A stretch of DNA of 64,000 bases from Mesoflavibacter zeaxanthinifaciens DSM 18436 (GCF_000422365.1 NZ_AULQ01000002.1:310001-374000); one strand, 5' to 3'; shown: positions 1 through 9,772, counted from the stretch's first letter. A program made the numbers and translations. Notes: generated by a model not told the origin, from the sequence alone.

Positions 1-1218
1 TTTGCACATGCTTTAAACTTTATTATTAATAAAAAATGGGTGCCACATTATTTGCTTAATGTATTTGCTTTAGCAGCAGTTTTAGGTGTTTTTGTACTAT
101 CAGATGCATTTGCACACGAGTCTGGATTATTAGCTGTTGTGGTTATGGGTATGGTTTTAGGTAACTCTAAATCACCATATTTAAAAGACTTATTATACTT
201 TAAAGAATCGTTAAGTGTTTTATTGATTTCGATTTTATTTATTCTTTTAGCTGCTAATATTAATTATAGCGATTTACTTTTAATCTATAACTGGAAAACC
301 GTAATATTATTTGCAATAGTTGTGTTTGCAGTAAGACCTATAGGTGTATTTTTAAGTACACAAGGTTCTAAATTAAAACTGAATGAAAAACTATTTATTA
401 GTTGGGTTGGTCCACGTGGTATTGTAGCTGCTGGTATTGCGTCTCTTTTTGGTTTAAAATTAGCCCGAAATGGTGTTGCAGGAGCAGAATATATTACACC
501 ATTAGTCTTTGTAATTGTATTAGGAACAGTACTTTTAAATGCCACAACAGCGCGTTTATTTGCTAAGTTGGTTGGAGTGTTTCTAACAAAATCTGGTGGA
601 ATTTTAATCGTTGGCGCTTCAAAAGTATCTAGATTAATCGGACATTATTTAGAATCTAACGGAAGACATGTTGTACTTATTGATAGTAATCAAAACAACA
701 TAAATAAAGCTAAAGAGTTAGGCTTAGAAGCTATCAATACCGATATTTATTCTCAAACTTTAATTGATAATATCGAATTAAATGACGTTGGTTATTTAAT
801 GGCTTTAACAGGCAACAGCGACATAAATAAATACGCTATTAACAAATTTGGAAAACAATTTGGAGAAAACGGCGCTTTTAGATTAGTGTCTTCTTCAGAA
901 ATGGCAGATAAAAATAATAACCCAAAAGAAGGTTTATTTTCTCATACTGATGATTTTAATTCTTTATCTGAAGTGACCAGAAAATACCCTAGCATTCAAG
1001 AAATTGAAATAATAGATAAAGAACATTTAGACGACTTAATTAAGACAACTAATAATGATAAGGACATTATTCCTTTATTTATTAAAGATAATGAAGGCGA
1101 GCTACATATCATTTCATCTTACAATACCGAAATTACAGATGTAGAAAAAGGCTATCATTTAGTCTATCTAGGAAAACCTTTAGATGTCGAAAAAGTAGAA
1201 ACAGTACAAAGCTCTTAA
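1..1218 (+). CDS. CPA1-type sodium/proton antiporter with TrkA-N domain, 5' end missing
   Basis: The reading frame is open from base 1, so the gene starts left of the window; the GTG at 40 is internal. The visible part begins in the membrane domain: several hydrophobic segments run to about base 580 and include the WVGPRGIVAAG stretch typical of CPA1/NhaP exchangers. From about base 595 a cytosolic Rossmann-type TrkA-N (RCK) domain follows (GGILIVGASKVS, then VVLIDSNQNN), which in this family senses nucleotide or redox state and gates transport. The likely role is Na+ or K+/H+ exchange in the inner membrane for pH and salt homeostasis. It is convergent with lepA and separated from it by a hairpin terminator. 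The transported ion cannot be read from sequence. Confidence 0.85.
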   Translation, partial: FAHALNFIINKKWVPHYLLNVFALAAVLGVFVLSDAFAHESGLLAVVVMGMVLGNSKSPYLKDLLYFKESLSVLLISILFILLAANINYSDLLLIYNWKTVILFAIVVFAVRPIGVFLSTQGSKLKLNEKLFISWVGPRGIVAAGIASLFGLKLARNGVAGAEYITPLVFVIVLGTVLLNATTARLFAKLVGVFLTKSGGILIVGASKVSRLIGHYLESNGRHVVLIDSNQNNINKAKELGLEAINTDIYSQTLIDNIELNDVGYLMALTGNSDINKYAINKFGKQFGENGAFRLVSSSEMADKNNNPKEGLFSHTDDFNSLSEVTRKYPSIQEIEIIDKEHLDDLIKTTNNDKDIIPLFIKDNEGELHIISSYNTEITDVEKGYHLVYLGKPLDVEKVETVQSS

Positions 1219-1222
1219 AAAC

Positions 1223-1256
1223 AAAAAACCTTCAGTTAATATTGAAGGTTTTTTTT
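1223..1256. terminator. Hairpin terminator between antiporter gene and lepA
   Basis: Stem ACCTTCA / TGAAGGT around loop GTTAATA, preceded by an A-run and followed by eight or more T, so it can end transcripts from both convergent genes. Confidence 0.75.
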
Positions 1257-1276
1257 ATATGTACAAGGTTTAAGTT

Positions 1277-3073
1277 TTAATCATTTAGTTTTAAAACCGC
1301 CATAAATGCTTGTTGAGGTATTTCTACATTACCGACTTGACGCATACGTTTTTTACCTTTTTTCTGCTTTTCTAAAAGTTTTCGCTTACGCGAAATATCT
1401 CCACCGTAACATTTCGCTGTTACATCTTTACGTAACGCTTTAATAGTTTCTCTAGCAATAATTTTTGCTCCAATAGCAGCCTGAATTGGAATATCAAACT
1501 GTTGACGTGGTATTAATTCTTTTAGCTTTTCACACATCTTTTTACCAATATGATAAGCATTATCTGCATGTATTAAAGCCGAAAGCGCATCTACATTTTG
1601 TGCGTTAAGTAATATATCTACACGTACTAATTTTGAAGCACGCATACCAATTGGATGGTAATCAAATGAGGCATAACCTTTAGAAACGGTTTTTAAACGA
1701 TCGTAGAAGTCAAAAACAATTTCGGCTAATGGCATATCAAAACTAAGCTCAACACGCTCGGTAGTTAAGTAAGTTTGATTGGTAATTTGTCCACGTTTTT
1801 CAATACATAAACTCATTACATTACCAACAAAGTCTGCTTTTGTAATAATTGTAGCTTTAATGTATGGTTCTTCAACACGATTTAAAGTTGAAGGTTCTGG
1901 TAAATCTGATGGGTTATTAACAATAATAATTTCATCTGGATTTTTATTTGTAAACGCATGATAACTAACGTTTGGTACGGTTGTAATAACAGTCATGTTA
2001 AACTCACGTTCCAGACGTTCTTGGATAATTTCCATGTGTAACATTCCTAAAAATCCACAACGGAAACCAAACCCTAATGCAGCCGAGCTTTCTGGCTGAA
2101 ATACTAATGATGCATCGTTAAGCTGCAGTTTTTCCATAGAGGCACGAAGCTCTTCATAATCTTCAGTATCAACAGGATAAATACCTGCAAATACCATTGG
2201 TTTTACGTCCTCAAAACCGCCAATTGCATTTTTAGTTGGGTTAGCAGCATCGGTAATGGTATCTCCTACTTTTACTTCTTTAGCTTCTTTAATACCGGTA
2301 ATGACGTAACCAACATCTCCAGCTTTTATTTCTTTTTTTGGTAACTGTTTTAGTTTTAATGTACCAACCTCATCAGCACCGTAAGTTTTTCCTGTAGCGA
2401 TAAACTTAATTTGTTGATTCTTTTTAATAGAACCATTAATAACTCTAAAGTAAGTTTCTACACCTCTAAAAGGGTTGTAAACCGAGTCAAAAATTAAGGC
2501 TTGTAAAGGTTCATCTTCGTTACCTTTTGGTGCAGGAATACGCTCTATAATCGCTTTTAAAATATTGTCTACACCAAAACCTGTTTTTCCGCTAGCGTGA
2601 ATTACTTCTTCTGGGTCACAACCTAATAAATCTACAATATCATCGGTAACCTCTTCTGGATTAGCACTTGGTAGATCTACTTTATTTAAAACAGGAATAA
2701 TTTCTAAGTCATTTTCTAACGCTAAGTATAGGTTAGAAATAGTTTGTGCTTGTATACTTTGTGCTGCGTCTACGATTAGTAAAGCACCTTCGCAAGCAGC
2801 GATAGAACGAGAAACTTCATAAGAAAAATCTACGTGACCAGGAGTATCAATAAGGTTAAGTACATAATGTTCACCTTCATGAATAAAATCCATTTGAATG
2901 GCGTGAGATTTTATTGTAATACCACGTTCACGTTCTAAATCCATGCTATCCAAAAGCTGATCTTGTTTTTCGCGTTCGGTAACAGAACCAGTGTAATCAA
3001 GTAACCTATCTGCAAGTGTACTTTTACCGTGGTCAATATGTGCAATAATGCAAAAGTTTCTAATGTTCTTCAT
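1277..3073 (-). CDS. lepA: Elongation factor 4 (LepA), ribosome back-translocating GTPase
   Basis: This is a translational GTPase that acts on stalled or mispositioned ribosomes. All G motifs are visible: G1 [10 protein letters not shown] near residue 10, G2 ERGITIK, G3 DTPGH, G4 NKVD and G5 SGKTG. The LepA-specific C-terminal domain ends with the basic [15 protein letters not shown] stretch and the [12 protein letters not shown] signature. The length of 598 residues is normal and the protein is complete. A -7 box (TATATTTG) on this strand lies at 3105-3112, about 30 bases before the ATG. It is transcribed alone, divergent from the barrel gene at 3232. Confidence 0.97.
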   Translation of the reverse strand: MKNIRNFCIIAHIDHGKSTLADRLLDYTGSVTEREKQDQLLDSMDLERERGITIKSHAIQMDFIHEGEHYVLNLIDTPGHVDFSYEVSRSIAACEGALLIVDAAQSIQAQTISNLYLALENDLEIIPVLNKVDLPSANPEEVTDDIVDLLGCDPEEVIHASGKTGFGVDNILKAIIERIPAPKGNEDEPLQALIFDSVYNPFRGVETYFRVINGSIKKNQQIKFIATGKTYGADEVGTLKLKQLPKKEIKAGDVGYVITGIKEAKEVKVGDTITDAANPTKNAIGGFEDVKPMVFAGIYPVDTEDYEELRASMEKLQLNDASLVFQPESSAALGFGFRCGFLGMLHMEIIQERLEREFNMTVITTVPNVSYHAFTNKNPDEIIIVNNPSDLPEPSTLNRVEEPYIKATIITKADFVGNVMSLCIEKRGQITNQTYLTTERVELSFDMPLAEIVFDFYDRLKTVSKGYASFDYHPIGMRASKLVRVDILLNAQNVDALSALIHADNAYHIGKKMCEKLKELIPRQQFDIPIQAAIGAKIIARETIKALRKDVTAKCYGGDISRKRKLLEKQKKGKKRMRQVGNVEIPQQAFMAVLKLND

Positions 3074-3104
3074 AGTCCAAATATCTTCATTAAAAAAGAT
3101 GTTG

Positions 3105-3112
3105 CAAATATA
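3105..3112 (-). promoter_or_regulatory. -7 box for lepA
   Basis: On the minus strand this reads TATATTTG, an exact match to the Bacteroidota consensus TAnnTTTG, 32 bases upstream of the lepA start codon. Confidence 0.6.
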
Positions 3113-3231
3113 ATGTAATTATTAAGGATTTAAATATATTTATTAATAAGGTAAATCATTGAAAATTGCGGTTTTTCCCACAAGGAAAAGTAATTAACAA
3201 TTATTATCTTGCACGACCTATTAATTTTTAA

Positions 3232-5634
3232 ATGAAATACTTAGCCAATATTTTATTCTATTTACTGTCTTTTTATGCTATTGGGCAAGAGGCGACCATT
3301 ACTGGTCAAGTAGTAGATCAAAATAACCAACCACTATCTTTTGTTAACGTTTTAGTTACAGATGCATCAGATAATTCTATAGTAAAAGGAGCAAGTACAG
3401 ATGAGTCTGGAAAGTTTATTATTACAGGATTAGACTTTAAAACTTATATTTTGCAAGCTTCTTTTTTAGGTTTTGCAAGTTATACTGAAAATTTAACTAT
3501 AGCTAACACGACATCTGTTACAAATATTATTTTAAAAGATAGCACAGAAAATTTAGAAGAAGTTGTTGTTACAGCTAATAAACCAACCCTTAAAAAGGAA
3601 GCAGATAGATTAATTTTTAATGTTGCAAATACTTCTTTAGTAGAAGGTACAATGTTAGACGTCTTACGAAGCACACCAGGTGTTTTGGTTTTAGGCGGAA
3701 ATATTTCTGTTAAAAACAGTACTCCTACAGTATTTATTAATGGCAGAAAAGTGCAACTATCTGCATCAGAAGTAACACAGTTGTTAGAAAACTCTTCTGC
3801 AAATAGCATTCAAAAAGTAGAGGTTATTACCAATCCTTCTGCTAAGTATGATGCAGAAAGCGGAGTTGTTTTAGATATAGTAATGACTAAAAACTTAATA
3901 ACAGGTTACAGAGGTAATGTGTTTTCTAATTACACGCAAGGTGTTTTTCCTAGGTATAATGCAGGAATCAATCAGTTTTACAAAACCAATAAAGTTAATA
4001 TTAACCTTAACTACAACTATAACCAAAGTAAGATTAACAGAGATAATATTAACGAAATAAATTATTTAGATAATAACAACGCTATTTCAGAAAATTGGTA
4101 TTCTACTTTAAATAGAAATACAACTTCAAAAACACACAATGCAAACTTAAATTTTGACTATTTTTTAAGTGAAAGAAGTACGCTTAGTCTAACATCTAAC
4201 TTTTTGTATTTACCTTATTTTGATTATTTGACAAGAGGAAATACAACAGTAAATGATTTACAAGGAACTAATAATTATAATTTTAATGTAAATAATAATT
4301 CTAGTGATGATAAATATAATCTTGGAATAGATTTAGACTTTATGCAAAAGTTTAAAAATGAAAGTTCTTTAGCTATTAATGTACATATGACTAAATATGA
4401 TTATGAGAGACACCAGCAAGTAGAATCTCAGTATTATTTTGTTAATAGTAACTCTAATTTTGACACTGCTTTTACAACAGATAATAATCAAACTACAGAT
4501 ATTATAACATCACAAATAGATTACAATACGGCATTAAGTGATAACTCTTCTTTGTCTACAGGAATAAAAACGTCTGTAATTAATACAGACAGTGATATTA
4601 GTCAGTTTGATATAGATCCAAATACAGGAAATACAACATTTAACAATCAAAATTCTGATACTTATCATTATGATGAGTCTATTTTTGCTGCATATTTAGA
4701 CTATCAAATAGATTGGGAAAAATGGAGTTTTTCAGGAGGATTAAGAGTAGAGCAAACAGATATTGAAGGTCAATCTATAAGCACAAACGGATTAAACAAC
4801 CAAGATTATTTAGAATGGTTTCCTACACTTAATTTAAGTTGGCAAACTTCAAAAAATATAAATCTATACACTAATTATAAACGTAGTATTAACAGACCAG
4901 ATTATCAAGATTTAAATCCGTTTAATTTCTTTTTAAATGATAATACGATAGCTACAGGTAACCCTTTTTTACAACCAACATTTACCAACAAATTTGTTTT
5001 AGGAACATCTATAAAAAGCAGATATACTTTTGAATTTTACTACAAAGACATATCAGATCAAATACATGAAATTCCAATTCAAGACAATACCAACAACATT
5101 TTAATCTATCAACCAACCAATATTGGTAAAGCAACAGATTTTGGTTTAGATTTTATAACATATTTTGATGTTTCAAATAGCTGGTCTGTTTATTTTGTAA
5201 CATCTTTTTATAACATACAAGAAGAAGCTTTTTTAGACAATCAAATAGTTAAACAAGATCAATGGAGCAACTACTCTGTGCTTAGTAATGATTTTTCATT
5301 TTTAAAAGACAAAAGCCTATCTGCTAATTTTACAGTTATTTACACAAGTAAAAATTTACAAGGGTTTCAAACGGTAGATGGACGTTTAATATCAGATTTG
5401 TCTATTAGTAAAAAGCTATTTAAGGATAAAGCAACATTATCTTTAGCTTTTGCAGATTTATTTAATAAGCAAGATTTTACTGTACGCACTAAATATGGTA
5501 GACAAGACAATTATAACTTCCATAACCAAGATAATAGATATGTTAAGTTAGGTTTTAGTTATAAATTTGGTAATACAAGCTTACAGACTAACGAACGTAC
5601 CAAAGATAAGAAAGAAAGAGACCGATTAGAGTAA
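3232..5634 (+). CDS. TonB-receptor-like outer-membrane beta-barrel protein with carboxypeptidase-regulatory-like domain
   Basis: The protein has 800 residues. A signal peptide (cleavage likely after the ALP-like AIGQ region near residue 19) is followed by a CarboxypepD_reg-like beta-sandwich (TITGQVVDQNNQPLSFVNV, residues about 22-105), a plug-like domain (LRSTPGVLV, VFINGRKVQL, about 115-220) and a long Asn/Tyr-rich barrel. It resembles the outer-membrane beta-barrel (OMP_b-brl_3) family of Bacteroidota, relatives of TonB-dependent receptors. The C terminus is not the usual aromatic strand: a charged tail (TKDKKERDRLE) follows. There is no SusD partner nearby, so the substrate is unknown. 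It stands alone, with a shared terminator towards the convergent lipoprotein gene. Confidence 0.85.
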   Translation: MKYLANILFYLLSFYAIGQEATITGQVVDQNNQPLSFVNVLVTDASDNSIVKGASTDESGKFIITGLDFKTYILQASFLGFASYTENLTIANTTSVTNIILKDSTENLEEVVVTANKPTLKKEADRLIFNVANTSLVEGTMLDVLRSTPGVLVLGGNISVKNSTPTVFINGRKVQLSASEVTQLLENSSANSIQKVEVITNPSAKYDAESGVVLDIVMTKNLITGYRGNVFSNYTQGVFPRYNAGINQFYKTNKVNINLNYNYNQSKINRDNINEINYLDNNNAISENWYSTLNRNTTSKTHNANLNFDYFLSERSTLSLTSNFLYLPYFDYLTRGNTTVNDLQGTNNYNFNVNNNSSDDKYNLGIDLDFMQKFKNESSLAINVHMTKYDYERHQQVESQYYFVNSNSNFDTAFTTDNNQTTDIITSQIDYNTALSDNSSLSTGIKTSVINTDSDISQFDIDPNTGNTTFNNQNSDTYHYDESIFAAYLDYQIDWEKWSFSGGLRVEQTDIEGQSISTNGLNNQDYLEWFPTLNLSWQTSKNINLYTNYKRSINRPDYQDLNPFNFFLNDNTIATGNPFLQPTFTNKFVLGTSIKSRYTFEFYYKDISDQIHEIPIQDNTNNILIYQPTNIGKATDFGLDFITYFDVSNSWSVYFVTSFYNIQEEAFLDNQIVKQDQWSNYSVLSNDFSFLKDKSLSANFTVIYTSKNLQGFQTVDGRLISDLSISKKLFKDKATLSLAFADLFNKQDFTVRTKYGRQDNYNFHNQDNRYVKLGFSYKFGNTSLQTNERTKDKKERDRLE

Positions 5635-5667
5635 GAAACAATCTTAAATAATAAAACGTTTTTAATA

Positions 5668-5707
5668 TAAAAAGACCGTGTAACATAAAGTTATATGGTC
5701 TTTTTTA
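5668..5707. terminator. Bidirectional terminator between barrel and lipoprotein genes
   Basis: Ten-base-pair stem ACCGTGTAAC / GTTATATGGT (two G-U pairs) around loop ATAAA, with AAAAAG before and CTTTTTT after, between two convergent genes. Confidence 0.8.
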
Positions 5708-6226
5708 TTTAGGCTCAAAAGAGTTTATAATTAACATGGCATCATCAAAATATTTATCAAATAATTTTTCTTCCATATGAAACGCTATATAATCTAATTT
5801 AGAGTCTCTAACATAAAAAAACTCTAATCGTTTAAATTTTTCTTTAAAAGATTGTCGCTCAATAGTCGATTCAATTTTATAAATATATTTAGAACCTTCT
5901 GGTAATTTAGTTAATATGTATTCTTTTTTAATTTCTCTTGGTCTTAGGGTTTTACCATGTTCGTTTAAAGTATTTTCTACGCCATTAAATTTTTCAATAT
6001 AGAAAGGGTTTTTATTTACAGAGATATTATTTAATTCATCTTCGGGATTTAAATCTTTTAATTTTTTTGGAGTCAAATTAATGTGACCAACACCTCCAAA
6101 CCTAACCCATGTATTAGGATATTGTATCTTAAAATGACTGTGTCTTATAGTTTTTAATTTTATCTGGCTATTCTGTGTGCCACAGCTAAAAAAGATAATG
6201 CAAAAAATAATGATGAGTCTTTTCAT
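5705..6226 (-). CDS. Predicted lipoprotein of unknown function (PsbP/Mog1-like fold possible)
   Basis: The product has 173 residues. The N terminus is a lipoprotein signal: basic MKR, a hydrophobic IIIFCIIFF core and lipobox FFSC with Cys15 as the acylation site. The mature part is soluble, charged, and contains HFKIQYPNTWV near its start and AMLIINSFEP at the end. This layout (short strand with PxxW, final helix ending in SF) is common in small PsbP/Mog1-like lipoproteins of Bacteroidota, but I do not recognise a named family. The gene is alone on its strand. It probably sits in the inner leaflet of the outer membrane or faces the periplasm. Confidence 0.7.
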   Translation of the reverse strand: MKRLIIIFCIIFFSCGTQNSQIKLKTIRHSHFKIQYPNTWVRFGGVGHINLTPKKLKDLNPEDELNNISVNKNPFYIEKFNGVENTLNEHGKTLRPREIKKEYILTKLPEGSKYIYKIESTIERQSFKEKFKRLEFFYVRDSKLDYIAFHMEEKLFDKYFDDAMLIINSFEPK

Positions 6227-6262
6227 TTAGAAACTAATTTGCATAAATATAGTTTAATCTTC

Positions 6263-6297
6263 TTTGTCTTACAATTATTTAAAAAGATGTAATTTTG
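6263..6297 (+). promoter_or_regulatory. Promoter of dus (TTTG-N23-TAATTTTG)
   Basis: A -33-type TTTG lies at 6263-6266 and a perfect TAnnTTTG box at 6290-6297, spacing 23. A TTG sometimes taken as the start of dus (6295) lies inside this box, which argues for the GTG at 6313 as the true start. Confidence 0.65.
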
Positions 6298-6312
6298 CCA
6301 AAAAATTGTAAC

Positions 6313-7308
6313 GTGGTAAAAATAGGTAATATAGAACTTCCAGAGTTTCCGTTGTTGTTAGCTCCAATGGAAGACGTAAGCGATCCGCCTTTTAGAAAAT
6401 TATGTAAAGAGCAAGGTGCAGATGTGGTGTATACAGAGTTTGTGTCTAGCGAAGGTTTAATACGTAATGCAGCTAAAAGCGTTATTAAGTTAGATATTTA
6501 CGAAAAAGAACGTCCTGTTGGTATTCAAATTTTTGGAGCTAATATGGATAGTATGTTACAAACCATAGATATTGTTTCTGAGTCTAAACCAGATATCATC
6601 GATATTAACTTTGGTTGTCCAGTAAAAAAGGTAGTTAGTAAAGGTGCTGGCGCAGGTATCTTAAAAGATATTTGTTTAATGGAACAATTAACTGCCGAAA
6701 TGGTTAAGCGTACCAATATACCTATTACCGTAAAGACAAGATTAGGTTGGGATCATGATTCTATTAGGATTGTTGAAGTTGCAGAACGCTTACAAGACGT
6801 TGGTTGTAAAGCAATAGCGATACATGGTCGTACACGTGCGCAAATGTATAAAGGTAACGCAGATTGGAAACCAATTGCTGAGGTAAAAAATAATCCACGT
6901 ATGCATATTCCTGTTTTTGGAAATGGAGATGTAAATACACCAGAACGCGCAATGGAAATGCGTGACCAATACGGTTTAGACGGTTGTATGATTGGTCGTG
7001 CTACAATTGGTAATCCGTGGTTTTTTAAACAAGTAAAACACTTTTTTGAAACAGGAGAACATTACCGACCAATAACTATGCAAGAGCGTGTTGATGCGGC
7101 AAGAAGACACTTGCAAATGGCTATAGATTGGAAAGGCGAAACTTTAGGTGTTTTAGAAACCAGACGTCATTACACCAATTACTTTAAAGGTATTCCTCAC
7201 TTTAAAGAATACAGAACAAAAATGGTAACTAGTGATCATTCTGTTGATGTTTTTGCAGCTTTTGATGAAGTAGAAAAACAGTTTAGCGATTATGTGTTTA
7301 CTGAGTAA
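6313..7308 (+). CDS. dus: tRNA-dihydrouridine synthase
   Basis: This FMN enzyme reduces uridine to dihydrouridine in the D-loop of tRNAs using NAD(P)H. The TIM-barrel opens with the flavin-binding LLLAPMEDVSDPPFR stretch. DINFGCPVKKVVSKGAGAG carries the catalytic Cys, followed by VKTRLGWD, AIHGRTRAQMYKG and PVFGNGDV with the phosphate-binding GRATIGNPWFF. The C-terminal helical domain recognises tRNA. The start is GTG at 6313 because a further upstream TTG overlaps the promoter; the product then has 331 residues, normal for the DusB-like group. It converges with the permease gene, with one base between stop codons. Confidence 0.93.
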   Translation: MVKIGNIELPEFPLLLAPMEDVSDPPFRKLCKEQGADVVYTEFVSSEGLIRNAAKSVIKLDIYEKERPVGIQIFGANMDSMLQTIDIVSESKPDIIDINFGCPVKKVVSKGAGAGILKDICLMEQLTAEMVKRTNIPITVKTRLGWDHDSIRIVEVAERLQDVGCKAIAIHGRTRAQMYKGNADWKPIAEVKNNPRMHIPVFGNGDVNTPERAMEMRDQYGLDGCMIGRATIGNPWFFKQVKHFFETGEHYRPITMQERVDAARRHLQMAIDWKGETLGVLETRRHYTNYFKGIPHFKEYRTKMVTSDHSVDVFAAFDEVEKQFSDYVFTE

Positions 7309-7309
7309 T

Positions 7310-8515
7310 CTAACCTGTTTTTACTAAATTTCTATTTATTCTAGATGCAGCAATCTTAGAAGCTATGACGCCTAAAACCATTAATGTTAGCATTACAATT
7401 ACAAAGTTTTTAAATTGTAATGCAACAGGATAAGGTAAAACAGGTGTTATCATAATTAGCTTAAAAGATAATTGTAATTGTACTAATGCATAACCAATAA
7501 TTAGTCCAATAATACCGCCAATTAATGTCATTAATATACCTTGATATAAAAATATTTTTCTAATATCTTTTACGCTTGCACCTAAGTTATATAAAGTGTT
7601 TAGTGTCTTTTTCTTATCTAAAATAGCCATTATAATGGTGCCAATAATATTGAAAAGCGCAATGATTAAAACTAAAGTGAAAATAAGATATACCGCCAGA
7701 TTTTCAGTATTTAACATCTTATAAATAGCATCATTTAATTGGTCTTTGTTTTTCACCAAAATATTAGGTCCTAAAACAGAAGCTATTTTATTTTTTATAG
7801 TGTCTTCATCTGCATTTTCATTCAGTTTAAACTCAATGCATGTAATTTGGTTATCGTTGTAGTTTAATAACTGCTTTGCTGTTTCTAAAGATGTAAAAAT
7901 GTATTTGTTATTTATTTCTTCATTAATATCATAAATACCAACATTAACTACTTTTACTTGGTTTATAGCTTGATTTTGAGATGTAATTTGACCTTTTCCT
8001 GGTTTTGGTACAGAAAGCGTCATACTTTTTCCGTAGTCGTTAGCGCCAACATTTAAATGTGTAGAAATGGTCCAACCAACAACAGATTGTGGTGTTTCTG
8101 GATAAATCCAACCACCAATAGGAATAACAGATTCTATTTTAGTAACTTCACTAAAATTTTGATCAACACCTTTTATGTAAGCAGGATGATTATTGCCATC
8201 AAAAGTAGCGATAACACGTTCTTCAATAATTTTTGAAAAACTAGCAATACCTTCAATGTTCTTTAAATCTTCAGCTTGGTGTTGAGACAATGTAAACGAT
8301 TTACCAATAGTTGTTTCTGCTTTTAAATCTGGATCGATTATAGAAGTAAATTCTAAAGTAAACTCACGTAAACCAGCAAAACCAGAAAGTACAATAAATA
8401 AAGAAGCAGACCCTAATACGATACCAACCATTGCAATAATGGTTATAAAGTTTATAGCATTATTACTGCTTTTAGAACGTAAATAACGTTTAACTATGTA
8501 CAGCGGAAAATTCAA
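7310..8515 (-). CDS. LolE/FtsX-type ABC transporter permease
   Basis: The product has 401 residues in the MacB/LolCE arrangement: an N-terminal membrane helix (INFITIIAMVGIVLGSASLFIVLSG, about 22-46), a periplasmic MacB-core domain of about 200 residues, and three membrane helices at the C terminus (LAVYLIFTLVLIIALF, LIGGIIGLIIGYALV, FVIVMLTLMVLGVIA). This family extracts lipoproteins from the inner membrane or works as a mechanotransmitter. The start is TTG at 8515, immediately after the TAG of rbfA, so the two are translationally coupled. No ATPase gene is adjacent, so the partner must be encoded elsewhere. Confidence 0.85.
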   Translation of the reverse strand: MNFPLYIVKRYLRSKSSNNAINFITIIAMVGIVLGSASLFIVLSGFAGLREFTLEFTSIIDPDLKAETTIGKSFTLSQHQAEDLKNIEGIASFSKIIEERVIATFDGNNHPAYIKGVDQNFSEVTKIESVIPIGGWIYPETPQSVVGWTISTHLNVGANDYGKSMTLSVPKPGKGQITSQNQAINQVKVVNVGIYDINEEINNKYIFTSLETAKQLLNYNDNQITCIEFKLNENADEDTIKNKIASVLGPNILVKNKDQLNDAIYKMLNTENLAVYLIFTLVLIIALFNIIGTIIMAILDKKKTLNTLYNLGASVKDIRKIFLYQGILMTLIGGIIGLIIGYALVQLQLSFKLIMITPVLPYPVALQFKNFVIVMLTLMVLGVIASKIAASRINRNLVKTG

Positions 8516-8911
8516 CTAAGATTTTTTTCGTTTGCCTAATAAATCTGGGTTTTCAATAGGATTATCCTCTCCTTTTAAAGACTTTTCAATTTTGTCAATA
8601 TATTCTAAAGAGTCGTCTATATAAAACATTAGTTGTGGCATACGACGTAATTGATTTTTAGTACGTTGCGCAATTTCGTGTCTTATAAAAGGTGTGTTTG
8701 CTTTAATACCTTCAAGCAACTCTTTTCCTTTATCGTTAGGAAAAATACTTAAATATACTTTAGCATCTGTTAAATCTGCAGTTACTTTTACTTTAGATAC
8801 CGATATAATTACACCTTTTAATCCGCCTTTAGTAGCAGCACCTTGTAGTACATCTACCAAATCTCGTTGAAGTACCGAAGCTATTTTTTTTTGTCTTTGA
8901 CTTTCTTCCAT
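8516..8911 (-). CDS. rbfA: Ribosome-binding factor A
   Basis: RbfA binds the 30S subunit during late maturation of 16S rRNA and cold adaptation. The small KH-like protein shows MEESQRQKKIASVLQRDLVDVLQ at its start, then VTADLTDAKVYLSIFP and RMPQLMFYIDDSLEY, all typical of the family. The start is ATG at 8911 (131 residues). An upstream extension to 8968 is open, but it would cover a -7 box (TATTTTTG on this strand, 8916-8923), so that extension is unlikely to be translated. It is the first gene of a two-gene operon with the permease, a pairing often seen in Flavobacteriaceae. Confidence 0.95.
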   Translation of the reverse strand: MEESQRQKKIASVLQRDLVDVLQGAATKGGLKGVIISVSKVKVTADLTDAKVYLSIFPNDKGKELLEGIKANTPFIRHEIAQRTKNQLRRMPQLMFYIDDSLEYIDKIEKSLKGEDNPIENPDLLGKRKKS

Positions 8912-8915
8912 GCTA

Positions 8916-8923
8916 CAAAAATA
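8916..8923 (-). promoter_or_regulatory. -7 box for rbfA-permease operon
   Basis: Reads TATTTTTG on the minus strand, five bases before the rbfA ATG. It gives a very short leader and helps choose the start codon. Confidence 0.5.
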
Positions 8924-8994
8924 GTTGTTATTACAAGAATATATTACTTTTAAGACATATTTAAGCAAATATTAGATCTAAAATACGTTAAAAA

Positions 8995-9396
8995 ATGGAA
9001 AAAATTGAACATATTGGTATAGCAGTTAAGAGTTTAGAGGATTCTAACAAACTTTTTGCTAAACTATTTGGTAAACCACATTATAAAGTTGAAGCTGTAG
9101 AAAGTGAAGGCGTTAGCACATCTTTTTTTGAAGTTGGACCAAACAAAATAGAACTTTTAGAAGCAACAAAACCAGATAGCCCAATTGCAAAGTTTATAGA
9201 AAAAAAAGGTGAAGGAATACATCATATTGCTTTTGCGGTTAATGATATTGAAAAAGAAATTAAGCGTTTAAAAGAAGAAGGTTTTACAGTTTTAAATGAA
9301 ACACCTAAAAAAGGCGCAGACAATAAGTTAGTAGCATTTTTACATCCAAAAACAACTAACGGAGTTTTAATAGAACTTTGCCAAGATATCAAGTAA
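8995..9396 (+). CDS. mce: Methylmalonyl-CoA epimerase
   Basis: The enzyme interconverts (R)- and (S)-methylmalonyl-CoA in the propionate/succinyl-CoA route. The protein is a compact 133-residue VOC-fold metalloenzyme with two beta-alpha-beta-beta-beta modules. Metal ligands expected for the family are visible: His6 in IEHIGIAV, the HHIAF histidine in the second module and Glu in VLIELCQ near the C terminus. Length is normal. It is divergent from rbfA and followed by a tRNA gene. The mutase genes that would use its product are not in this window. Confidence 0.93.
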   Translation: MEKIEHIGIAVKSLEDSNKLFAKLFGKPHYKVEAVESEGVSTSFFEVGPNKIELLEATKPDSPIAKFIEKKGEGIHHIAFAVNDIEKEIKRLKEEGFTVLNETPKKGADNKLVAFLHPKTTNGVLIELCQDIK

Positions 9397-9452
9397 TTTA
9401 AAAAAGGTTTGCAGTATTTTAAAAATAGTAGTAATATTGCACTCCAATTTCG

Positions 9453-9526
9453 GGTCCTATAACTCAGTTGGTTAGAGTATCTGACTCATAATCAGAAAGT
9501 CCCTGGTTCGAGCCCAGGTGGGACCA
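9453..9526 (+). tRNA. tRNA with CAU anticodon (tRNA-Met, or tRNA-Ile2)
   Basis: The cloverleaf pairs cleanly: acceptor GGTCCTA/TGGGACC (one G-U), D-stem ACTC/GAGT with GG in the loop, anticodon stem TCTGA/TCAGA around loop CTCATAA (anticodon CAT, 9487-9489), and T-arm CCTGG-TTCGAGC-CCAGG. The discriminator is A and CCA is not encoded. CAU may decode Met or, if lysidine-modified, Ile (AUA); I cannot settle this by eye. Initiator tRNA is unlikely because position 1 pairs normally and the three G-C pairs below the anticodon loop are absent. Confidence 0.93.
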
Positions 9527-9539
9527 CTTCTAGAAATTG

Positions 9540-9571
9540 AAAAGCTTCACAGTTTTGTGAAGCTTTTTTTA
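9540..9571 (+). terminator. Terminator after tRNA gene
   Basis: Eleven-base-pair stem AAAGCTTCACA / TGTGAAGCTTT (9541-9551 and 9556-9566) followed by a T-run. Confidence 0.85.
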
Positions 9572-9772
9572 TTTTCGTTTTAAATATTTTTGATAAAAGT
9601 ATTTAAATAAAAAGGACGTTATCATATCGTTAAATATGTATTTTAACGATAAAATTTGCACTTGAAAGATAAATTTTAAGTAAAAACTGTTTAAAAAATT
9701 TTGTTAGCAGTCTTTTTTTCATACATTTACAACCGAATTTCTCTCAAGTTCAATAAAAAAATAATAGCCCAA
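9572..9772. other. Intergenic stretch with a -7-like box
   Basis: AT-rich and without a convincing gene. The box TACATTTA at 9722-9729 (TAnnTTTA) is a plausible promoter for the small ORF starting at 9773. A TTG at 9701 opens the same frame further upstream but lies before this box. Confidence 0.4.
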
